The notes below the pieces were generated by a model, which saw nothing but the letters and a program-made list of their open reading frames with translations, searched no databases and was not told the origin of the DNA. Shown here in pieces: positions 1 through 11,600 of a DNA stretch of 64,000 nucleotides. How positions within the stretch are numbered: the first letter of the stretch is position 1; each line of letters opens with the position of its first letter. The position numbers and the translations under genes were made by a program. The DNA is from Amaurobius ferox (Eukaryota > Arthropoda > Arachnida > Araneae > Amaurobiidae). The stretch is taken from positions 142,181,313 to 142,245,312 of the forward strand of contig OX578133.1 of assembly GCA_951213105.1 (NCBI GenBank), written 5' to 3'.

Positions 1-1510
1 TCATGAACTTTACCTTGTGCAGTTGATATTAATAAATCTCTCATATAATTAGATATTGGCCGGTTTTGAAATTTCAGCATTTCTGTTTGTTTCTTCTTTC
101 TAGCAGAATGACGAGCTATTTGTCCTTCTGGGGCTCTTCCATCGTAGGTATAATAGAAGTTGTTTCTGATTTCACTGTGTGATAACGAAGTGGCATGTTC
201 TAAATGTCAAATATTTCATACTTAGGTTCATCAAAATAGCTTGATGGATATTCTTAATGTAAAAATCCTTTCTTTTTTATTTTGTCAAAGTGTGCTTTTT
301 CATATGCACAAACATAACTGGATGTTGACATGAATAATTACGATTCATTGTTGATAAAGCTCTTGCCATTTCAAAAGAAGTAATATTTAAATAAAGCTCT
401 GAAAACTTAATGTATTTTTAATTGTTAAAAATTTAAATATTTTATACTGCTTTTGAGATGTTAACATCGTTCTCAACAATGGAAGATTAAATTTTGAAGA
501 TACAACAAAGAAAAGAAAATTTTCATACAAAACTAGTATAAAAAATTTTCACTTCAAAATTGTATGAAAAATAGGAATTTCTAGCTAATTGTAACCAACA
601 TAGGATGATTTTTGGCAATGTATTTCATTGGCAATGTATTTCAAATCATCATGCTAAATTGCAAATCATATTTCATTCCATAGGTCGGGCGCTAGTTTTG
701 ACAGAAAATCTCTCTATTTAAAAAGGATTTGGTCAGCGGCTGCACAATTTTTTTTTAATTTATAGAGATTCCCTTTACGCCGTCACCCCTCATTCGAAAA
801 TTTAGATTTTTCCCTTGGTCTCGAAGCTGAGACTGATCGAATGACACCAATGTTAGGTATAATGGAAGAGTGCGTTAGTTTTGATATATCACCCACTTAG
901 TTATTCAGTTCGGATAGCGGTCATGGCGTAGCAACAATTGTTTTCTTTTATTTTTGTTATAAATGAGCGTATTGTTAAAATGTGCTTTGGTTTTCGGGAA
1001 TTTACTGTGAGTTCCGGTTTAGTTTAACCCTCAGCGAATTGTCGAAAACCAAAGTACGCTTTAACAATATGCCCGCCTATAACAACAAAAGAAAAAAAAG
1101 AAAGAAAGAAACCGCTGCGCCGATTATATTAAGATGGATTTGTGTACCAAATTTATGGTCGTACGACATTTAGATTTCTCGCTATAGACTGTACCGACAC
1201 ACACACAGATACTCAGACATATTCCTTTATTATGCTACATTTTTTTTTTCATTTTTTTTATGCTTTATAGAGTGGTGCATGTGCTTAAACTAAGGGTTTC
1301 GCATTTCGTGGTGATTTGAATTGAAAGAGATTTGACGATATAGAAAGTGAGTGGTATTGCTTAAGTAGCGGTCGCTTATTTAGGAACCGGACAACGCCGA
1401 GAAATCCGTTCTAGTTCTCAATAAATGAAGCATTTATTCATTTTGATCTTCCTGTTTATGCAAAAACTACCGCTGAATGTTGATGATTGCTAACAGTTGT
1501 TATAAGTCGT
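1..1510. other. AT-rich intergenic stretch, no gene seen
   Basis: No open frame here has codon texture, splice context or motifs I recognise. The short frames are low-complexity lysine- or phenylalanine-rich translations of AT-rich DNA. A short CA-type run lies near 1200. I see no recognisable element ends. FMO 5' untranslated exons or its promoter could lie here or in the next 3.7 kb but cannot be located from sequence alone. Confidence 0.5.
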
Positions 1511-1582
1511 GGGAGCGGAGAGAGTGCGCTGGCAAAGAAGAGTACACTGGCATAGAAGCCGGGTTTGAATCCCTTGTACGGA
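1511..1582 (+). repeat. possible tRNA-derived SINE head or tRNA relic
   Basis: A GC-richer block contains GTTTGAATCC, which fits the RNA polymerase III B box (GWTYRANNCY). About 45 bases upstream is a GAGAGAGTGCGCTGG stretch that resembles an A-box/D-arm region. Only about 3 of 5 T-stem pairs form, and I cannot fold an acceptor stem, so this is not a functional tRNA. A SINE head or a chance match are both possible. Confidence 0.2.
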
Positions 1583-4500
1583 TGGCGAGCACTGTGTGTA
1601 CTTGCATGCTTGTAATGGTGCAAAAATCCACTTTGAACTGTATATTCTTTAACTCTACAACCTTTCATGTGTATGAAAAGATTAGTAGGGCGTCAAAATA
1701 ATACAATCCAGTCCATTACGAGGCTGAAAATGTCAAAAGTAAAAAAATCTTTATCTAACAAAGAAACATTCTGCTTTCTACAGGGCAGCTAGTTTTCTTT
1801 ATGCTACAATACAATTTGGTATATATCATCTAAAGTGTATCCCCCACCTCAAGGCCTGCCATAAATATTGTGTCCCCCCCCCCCCCTACAAACATTTGTC
1901 ACAGGGTTTTCTCCATATTTGATTTTTCCCTTCCTTGTGAAACGTTCATGTCCCTCCATAAAAAAGGGTAGCTAGGCCCCAAGGTACTTTAAACATAATT
2001 ATGGGTGCTATTTTGTTTTAATCCCGGACCTCCCGCTCGAGTGGCGTCCGCCATCCCTATGGGCGGTGATGCCTCCTTTATTTATGAATGGCATGAATAA
2101 GTATCGAGTAAATCACCGGAAATTGAAATATTTTCTCTGTCCAGAACGTCACAAAATTGCCCACTCTTTTGTCTCGTAAGGATTCAACAGGGAAACTGAT
2201 TTCTTATTACCTCGTACGTGGCCTTACGTCGCTATGCATAATTATTGCAGTAAATGTAGCCAAACTAGTTTGAGCAAAATTAGGCTTTCTACGCTGCGTC
2301 TGTACTTGTATATTTCATTCCACCGACAGTGATTTTTATTTTCCATACAATACATAAGGTAAGGTAATTTGGTAATACTTATAAATCATCCAATCTTTCT
2401 GTGAAATGAAATATTTACGTAATATGATAAACACAATTTTATATAATATGATAAACACGATAACGCATGAATACTCGTATGATGTATAATACCATACTTC
2501 AACATTTTATTATGATTTGAAAGGGGGGAAAAGTTATGATCCTTGAAAATTTTATAATTTAGAAAACGATTAGGAAGATGGATCATTTGGTGATAAGAGA
2601 GGTATTTTGATGAAATAGATAAGTTTATGATAGCTTAAAAATTGAATTTAAACTGCAAATTTGAAAAAAAATAACAAATATTGTTTAACTTGCAACAAAC
2701 ACGTTTGCCCAGCCACCTTACATATAAATTTTTACAGTATGATCTAAGAATCTGCAGTTTTCCTACAATGTTTTTAAGCAGAGAGTAAGTACATTGAATT
2801 CAGGCTTTTCCAGTTTATTATACAATATATGTATTATTTAAAATGCCATGGAATTCGATTATGTTTGGTTTTCATTCAAGGTTTATTGAAAATCGGTTGT
2901 GGTCCAAAACTTAAATGTTTCTTTTAGCTTTCATTTTCTTGTCGTTTTTTTTTTTTTTTTTCGATTTTACGCTTATGAGCATATTCTTATGTTATTTTCT
3001 TATTGTAAAGTATATCTTGATGTCGTTTTAAAATAGAATTTGACAATATAATGTATAGTATTAGAAAAGTTATAGTGATGAAATTAAATTCTTATATTTC
3101 ATGTCATTTCAGTTAAAAATTAAGGCTCGCACATATTTTTACTCTATAAAAAGCATGAATTGATGAATGTCATCAAAACTATTTTTGTTTCGCATTTTTA
3201 AATTAACGCATAAATATGAAACAAAGTTTGATTTTTGTAAATGTACCTACATAATATTCCAAAGGCGTACATAAATCATTCAAAATACGAAACATATAAT
3301 GCTCAAGAGACCTAAGAATGGAATGAGCTTAAAAATTATATCATACTTCAGTCAGTATTTTCAAATAGTTTAATTGATCGTTTTCATTAAATTAAAATTA
3401 ATTTGTTGACTTTCATTGAAAACTCTACAGTAAATACTGTTAATGTGAAATATACCATTTTGTTCTAAGTAAACAACCACTCATAGTCATCGAAATTATT
3501 GAGTTGAAAGCGTAGACTTTGCATTATGTTTGTCAATTTTGAAATTTTTAGGTGAAAAGTATGTTGACTATATCTTTGTAGTCAACGTACTTTGTAGTCA
3601 AAAGGTAGCTGCTGTTTGACAAATTTCGCGTCCCTTGAGCTTCTCTGTCTCATCCCGCAAACGCTGTAGCATATAAAAAGATGAAATTCGATACATTTGT
3701 AAAGGAAGAGTGTTAGTGTAATACGCTAAAATAAACAGTTTTTCGATTTACATATTAAGAGATATTCAATGTCAAAGTCATATGAGTATTTGATCTACAA
3801 GTTCGCTTGCTGAACAGAAGAGCAATGGTAAGACTACGAATTTTTGCAGACATGTACCTACATAATTGAATCTTTGCAAAATTTGCCCCTTTTTTAAATT
3901 TCGATTTAGTTTATGAGACTCTCTTTTATGCACTTCTGAAGTGAAAATATTTCTTCAGTATAGACAAAGATTTAATTGGTCGAGCCTATTGGGAGCACAA
4001 GGGCGGTCGTGTGCGTCGGCTGGTTAAAAAAGCTCGCGAAGTGAACTCCGGTGCTTACTTAGTGTCAACGAGCAAAGAGCGGATACCCAACGGGTTTAAG
4101 TACGTCTGGATAACAGGCGGTACGAAAGAGCTCGCAATGCGAATTTAGGTCATCAAGCGCCAGCGAATTAGAGGCGAAGCCCCTCCCCCCCGACTTGCAA
4201 AGCGATGTTTCGAGATGATTAGCGAGGGTAGCGATCAGGGTGTAAAGTTTCCTGGTGATTTTAACCCTCAACTTACTCATATCACTAACATATTACTCAT
4301 AACGTCAATTTACTCATATCATTGAAATACATCACTTTATCCTATATACTATATAGAAAGTATTGTAATAGAACTGATCAAATGCATCCTTCAGATTTTC
4401 ATTGAGCTGATCTTATGAAAGCACTTTAGGATCCGCTCGAACGTCATCTTTGTCACCGTTCTGTGGCGCCAAAAGCTTGAAATTTTGCAGTGGTCACAAC

Positions 4501-5263
4501 TAATGCGATCAAGATTTTTAGCTGTAGAAATCGAAAAAGTATAAATACCTTGAAAATAGTATAAAAAGTATGAAAAAGTATTAAAATACTTTTTTTTTCT
4601 TAAAATGGCTCCAACGATTCTGATGAAATTTTTTCTGAAGTTAGTTCGTATAAATACAAAATTAAACCCAGTGAGTTGTAACATGCAATCTTGCATATGC
4701 AATTTTCCAAAGTCAAGGCACAACCCTCGACCAGTGGGTTGTAGTCATTGGTGAACATCTCTAATGTAATACAAAAAACTTTAAATTCATTTTCAATTTA
4801 AATTGCTAAAATTCCAAATATTAATTATATTGTTGGGATAGAATAAACAGTCTACAAAATGGTATTTATAGCACAATGCTTCATGATATTCACAATGGCT
4901 ACAATGTCTGGAGTTAATCAAGATATATCCAGTGGTGAGCTGCCAAATTTTTAACTACGGGTTCTTTACGAAAATTTAACGGGTGCACTTTAAAAATGCA
5001 TCCTTCTCAATTTATGATGTTCTCAATTTATGTTGTTGCAAACTTATAATTAGTGAAGCATATTTCACATTCATTGTTCACTTCTGAGTGTCTTTGAAGT
5101 TTCAATTCTATTATTTTCTTAAACGTTTTCTATAATTAGTGCCGAACCTTTCTCACAATTTAATAACCAGTACTCATACTCTGAATAATTTTAATAACCT
5201 GTACGCTTCATCTGGATATACCGTATTATATTGCTTCTTTTATCCAAAATTCTTAATGTCCAG
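1583..5263. other. intergenic stretch upstream of FMO, no gene seen
   Basis: There is no supported coding sequence. Visible structure: a C-homopolymer near 1875; a T-homopolymer near 2945; a 14-bp inverted repeat with one mismatch and an 8-nt loop (3557-3570 with 3579-3592); and a GC-rich block at about 3985-4240 inside very AT-rich DNA. The GC-rich block has an open minus-strand frame (4065-4280), but its translation matches nothing I recognise. The FMO promoter and 5' untranslated exon presumably lie in or beyond this region (inference). Confidence 0.5.
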
Positions 5264-5271
5264 GTATAAAA

Positions 5272-5637
5272 ATGAGAGAAATAAAGCGAGTTGCTGTAAT
5301 TGGAGCAGGACCCTGTGGTCTGGGAGCTGTGAAAACATTGAAAGATGAAGGCCTGGAACCCGTCTGCTTCGAAAGGACAGGGCACATAGGAGGCCTCTGG
5401 AGGTACCATGACGATGATGTCAGTGGTCTGGCATCAGTGATGAAAACAACTATCATTAATACCAGCAAAGAACTTGGTGCTGCAAGTGATTGTCCTCCGC
5501 CTGCTGAATACCCCAACTACATGCATCATACACTGATGTATAAGTACATAAAAGATTTGGCAGAAAAATGTGATTGTGTTCGTCACGTGAGATATAATCA
5601 TGAGACCATAAAAATCGAAAAAACAGATGATTATGAG
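5272..5637 (+). CDS. FMO: FMO coding exon 1 (residues 1-122)
   Basis: This exon encodes the N-terminal FAD-binding Rossmann fold. The VAVIGAGPCG segment at residues 7-16 sits where the FAD motif starts in FMOs, and GGLWRY (40-45) and NTSKE follow in the family order. The ATG at 5272 is chosen because it places the Rossmann motif at residue 11, as usual, with no signal peptide. The exon ends at GAG|GTAAGA, a strong donor, in phase 0. A pyrimidine-rich tract ending in CAG at 5261-5263, nine bases before the ATG, looks like a 3' splice site. If so, a separate 5' untranslated exon lies upstream. Confidence 0.93.
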
Positions 5638-8600
5638 GTAAGAGCTTAAATGAATACTTTATTTTGGTAAAAATAAAAAATTGTAAGACATTTTTTATAA
5701 TTATTTATTGCAAATGCTGTGTTTGACTCTTAATTAGTGTTTGTTTTTTCAGACTCATAAAATGCAGTTCCCAGTCAGAATCAACTTCTAAAGTCGGGAA
5801 TTAGGAATTATTTGGAATAAATGTTTTTCCTATTATGATAATAAGATTTGGGGGAAGTTTAATCTGTTAATTATTAATCCAATTTGTAAGGTTCTAAATT
5901 GTTTCGATGTCAGTTATACCGTTCTGGATGAATTAAAACATAATATTTTTATTCAATAACATCAAAATGCTTACTTTTAATCTGAAACATAAACTTCCTC
6001 TGAAATATAAATTTCCTTTCACCTAACTTACAAGATTGCATAAAACATTCACAACAGTATTTATTTTAAATCCTTAATTCTTACTGATTGATCACAGATA
6101 TTAATCCGTACCTCATTAGAGCATTTTACATTCCTTCGCCTAGCCTATTCGAACTTCAAGCAGAATGGCAGATGTTGCGTTGGCAGATATTCCGTAATTC
6201 TAAAAGTTTCTGCCAATAAATAGATCTGGCTAATCACGAGAGTATGCTTCTTCGAAACTGAGTTCCAGAAGCTTTACATAAAATAACACTAGAAACCTCA
6301 CCTCACAAATTCACCTTCAGATGGTTCAAATTTTGTTATATTTTTGAAGGTAAGTGTAAGGACCACTTAGATTATGGATCTGCTAGGGTTTCTGAAGTAG
6401 TAGGTTGCAATTGTGAAAAAGTGGTATTTAATTTTACATACAAGCAAGGTGATCCAAAAGTTAATAAACATTTAAAAATTTTCCATTTCTGTGAATTGAT
6501 AATGTATGGTAACGCAGTTTGTACAGAAATACATAAAATTACTGAAGAGTAGGGAGGGGGGAAAAAAGGCAATTTTCTTTTACATCCTCGGCTGTACCAG
6601 GAATGATATGCTACTATAAGGAAGTGCAAAGTAAAAAAGTTGGTGAAATATTACCACATTAATTCTGAAAGAGCAACAATAGCTTTACAATCTTTCCATC
6701 AGTTTAAGGATATGAGACATGGTAAGGACCAACCGAAGAGTAATTATCAGATAGATTGAGCCTTTCCTTTGTTTAGTCTCTTCAAAAGCATGATTAACAT
6801 CTCTCGCGTCTTTTTGCAAATGACCTCCAGATTTAGCACGTTCGCGTTAAAATGGCACCTTGCAGCAAGCAGTTCTAGAAAATTGTAAAAATGTGCCATT
6901 GTGACAGTTTGCAAATTGTTATACACTCATTTTTTTTTTCACAGAATCTTAATCTACGTATTTTTAAATATCTAAAATGCACAAATTTAAAATGCATAGA
7001 TTTATATAATATATGGGTTTTGCATATTGTTACGGCGGTTTTAGCTTTGTGTTTCAAAATATTATTTCAAAAAGTGAGTTCAAATTTTTTAAAATCAATA
7101 TTTCAGTATTTCTTTTTTTTTATTAGTGTGATCTATTTATGGAGATTATTTCTTTTTCACATAATATGGATTGTATGTTGTGCAGGAAGTACCGTGTGGA
7201 AATCACAATTATATCCGATAACAAGAAAGATCAATCAAGAAAGATCAATAAAGCATAGATTATGAAACACTTTCCAACTTCAATGCAATTTCATTTAAAC
7301 ATCTCTAAAATATGATACATTCCTCGGTAATATTTTAAAACTTATCACAATACTACATTAATTTATTATATTTGAAAACTTAAATCTTCATCGAAAAAAA
7401 TGAACTTCGTTCAAATAACGTCAATTAAATATAAATCGTCTGACTCTTCGGGAATGTTTTTAACATTATCATAATACTACAATAATTTATTATATTTGAA
7501 AACTTCATTAGAAACAACTGAAATTTATTCAAATGACGCCATCGAAATATAAAACGCCTGGCTCTCTCTATAAAAGCAGCATTTCATAAACATTTTCCCA
7601 TTCATTTCATTCATCACAATACTATAATAATTTATTTTATTTGAAAACTTTATTTTATTTAAAAGACCATGGAGGTACAAGTAATTAAACACTATGCTTA
7701 AAACTTCATCGAAAAAAATCGTCCTTCTCTCTGTAAAATCAATGAATATTTCATTCATATCAGCTATGCAGACTCCATGAGCTAAATAATTTTGCGTTAA
7801 AGAAATGCAGCAATTCTTACACAACTAATTCTACATATTTTGCTATTTACATTTTACATAAATGAAAAATAAGCTTCGTTGTAGAAATAATCAAATTTGG
7901 ATGATCATTTAAACTCAAATATATTGTAATTGCGTTGTTTCAGTATGTAGATGTACAGAATTTAGGCAAAAATAAAGCGGTTTTAGGAGGGATGCAACAC
8001 TCAATATGAATTAAAGAGAAGTTTAAAAATCACGATTTTGAGACAAGATGGAAGTCATATTTCATTTTGAAGTGGGTCACGTGATCTCTTCATATAATGG
8101 TCACGTGATCGCTTCATATAAGAGGTGTAATTATTATTTTAATTTTTAATTAAAAGAACTACTGAATATATTTTGCTGAATTTTTTATATATTTTATGGG
8201 ATAATTTGAATATATCCTAAAACTGTCGAAGCAATTTGTGACTTTTAAATCCGCTTAAAACATGTTTGACAAATTAGGTCCCATAGGGTTCAATGTATTT
8301 CATTTTTTCAACCCAGGTTCAATCTAAAACTAATTGGGTGATATTATTCATTTATATTCCCATAGGTCCTACAGACCATCTGAACAACATACTAAAATTT
8401 CATTTTGATTAAGTCATTTTTACGGCAGTTATCGTGCTAACGAATAGACAGACAGAATAAATGAATAAAGACATAAACACTTTTCAACTTTGTTGTAGAG
8501 TGTTAATAAAGCAAGAAAGATCAATCATGCTTAAAGCATTGATTATGAAACACTTAACTTCAATGCAATTTTATTTAAACATCTCTAAAATGCAATACAT

Positions 8601-11600
8601 TCCTAAGTAATATTTTAAAACTTATCACAATACTACATTAATTTATAATATTTGAAAACTTAAACCTTCATCGAAAAAATGAACTTCATTCAAATGACGG
8701 CATTGAAATATAAATTGCCTGGTTTAAACATCTCTAGAATGCGATACATTCCTCGGTAATAATTTTAGAATTATCATAATACTACGATAATTTATTATAT
8801 TTGAAAATTTCATCGAAAACCACTGTCATTCATTCAAATGACGTCATAGAAAAAATAACACGCCTGACTCTCTCTATAAAAGCAGCATTTCATTTATAAA
8901 CAATTTCCCATTCATTTCATTCATCACAATACTATAATAATTTATTTTATTTAAAAATTAAGACCATGGAGCTACAAGTAATTAAACTCTATGCTTAAAA
9001 CTTCATCGAGAAAAATCGTCTTTCTCTTTGTAAAATCAATGAATATTTCATTCATATCAGCTATGCAGACTCCATGATCTAAATAATTTTGTGTTAAAGA
9101 AATACAACAATTCTTATACAACTCATTCTACATATTTTGCTGTTTACATAAGTGAAAAATAGGCTCCGTTGTAGAAATAATCAAATTTGGATGATCACTT
9201 AAACTCAAATATATTGTAATTGCGTTGTTTCAGTATGTAGATGCACAGAATTTAAGCAAAAATAAAGTGGTTTTAGGATGGATACAACACTCAATTTGAA
9301 TTAAAGAGAAGTTTAAAAATCACGATTTTGAGACAAGATGGAAGTCATATTTCATTTTGAAGTGGGTCACGTGATCTCTTCATATAATGGTCACGTGATC
9401 GCTTCATATAAGAGGTGTAATTATTATTTTAATTAAAAGAACTACTGAATATATTTTGCTGAATTTTTTATATATTTTATGGGATAATTTGAATATATCC
9501 TAAAACTGTCGAAGCAATTTGTGACTTTTAAATCCGCTTAAAACATGTTTGACAAATTAGGTCCCATAGGGTTCAATGTATTTCATTTTTTCAACCCAGG
9601 TTCAATCTAAAACTAATTGGGTGATATTATTCATTTATATTCCCATAGGTCCTACAGACCATCTGAACAACATACTAAAATTTCATTTTGATTAAGTCAT
9701 TTTTACGGCAGTTATCGTGCTAACGAATAGACAGACAGAATAAATGAATAAAGACATAAACACTTTTCAACTTTGTTGTAGAGTGTTAATAAAGCAAGAA
9801 AGATCAATCATGCTTAAAGCATTGATTATGAAACACTTAACTTCAATGCAATTTTATTTAAACATCTCTAAAATGCAATACATTCCTAAGTAATATTTTA
9901 AAACTTATCACAATACTACATTAATTTATAATATTTGAAAACTTAAACCTTCATCGAAAAAATGAACTTCATTCAAATGACGGCATTGAAATATAAATTG
10001 CCTGGTTTAAACATCTCTAGAATGCGATACATTCCTCGGTAATAATTTTAGAATTATCATAATACTACGATAATTTATTATATTTGAAAATTTCATCGAA
10101 AACCACTGTCATTCATTCAAATGACGTCATAGAAAAAATAACACGCCTGACTCTCTCTATAAAAGCAGCATTTCATTTATAAACAATTTCCCATTCATTT
10201 CATTCATCACAATACTATAATAATTTATTTTATTTAAAAATTAAGACCATGGAGCTACAAGTAATTAAACTCTATGCTTAAAACTTCATCGAGAAAAATC
10301 GTCTTTCTCTTTGTAAAATCAATGAATATTTCATTCATATCAGCTATGCAGACTCCATGATCTAAATAATTTTGTGTTAAAGAAATACAACAATTCTTAT
10401 ACAACTCATTCTACATATTTTGCTGTTTACATAAGTGAAAAATAGGCTCCGTTGTAGAAATAATCAAATTTGGATGATCACTTAAACTCAAATATATTGT
10501 AATTGCGTTGTTTCAGTATGTAGATGCACAGAATTTAAGCAAAAATAAAGTGGTTTTAGGATGGATACAACACTCAATTTGAATTAAAAAGAACTTTAAA
10601 AATCACGATTTTGAGACAAGATGGATGCCGTATATCATTTTGAAGTGGGCCACGTGATCGCTTGATATAAGAGGTGTAATTATTATTTTAATTTTTATTT
10701 AAAAAACTACTGAATATATTTCGCTGAATTTTTTTATATATTTTATGAAACAATTTGAATATTACCTAAAATTTTCGAAGCAATTTGTGAATTTTAAATC
10801 CGTTTAAAAAATGTTTGAAAAATTAGGTCCCATAGGGCTCAATGTATTTCATATTTTCAACCCGGGTTCAATCCAAAACTAATTGGGTGATATTCTTCAT
10901 TTATATTCCCATAGGTCCTACAGACCGTCTGAACAACATACTAAAATTTCATTTTGATTAAGTCATTTTTACGGCAGTTATCGTGCTAACGGACAGACAG
11001 ACAGACAGACAGACTGAATGAATGAATAAAGTCATAAAGACTTTTCAACTTTATTGTAAAGTGTTAAAAATGGTTTAAGCTTAATACATGTTTATTTTCA
11101 GATAGATGAGTCTTTTTACGAAGGAAATATGAATACTTTCCTGCTATTTAGTTCCTCATTTTATGTTGAAATTGAAAAAATATTCTTTTCATCTAATATT
11201 TTCTGAAAAACAAATATCGCGCAAGAAACTTTTACCAGTGCATTTTGTATGATCACAAAATGAACACGAAACATTACTTTATTATAACTTATTCTCTGTG
11301 CATCATTTCCCATGGTTTTAAAACCTACCCCATTTATACTAAATAAATAAATCTTCTTAAAAGCAAATACATTAAAAAATTCAACAAATATAGTATTATT
11401 TAAGAATACATTGTTTTCAAAATGTCAGGATAAGAATTGTAGATATGAATTTTATTTCCAAAGGTACAATAAAATTGCGTTGTTTTTAAACAGTTGTCAA
11501 CAAAAGAAATTATGCATTTATGAATTTACCCTTGCATCATTATTTCACTAATCAATCGTAAGAACGCATCATTTGTCAGAATCCATATCTTTACTAAATA

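Noticed and set aside
1511..1582. Functional tRNA gene
   Set aside because: The B box is plausible, but acceptor and T stems do not pair; kept only as a low-confidence SINE-like relic.
4065..4280. 71-aa minus-strand frame in a GC-rich block
   Set aside because: No recognisable domain, no splice context and no neighbour to support a gene; recorded only as a composition feature.
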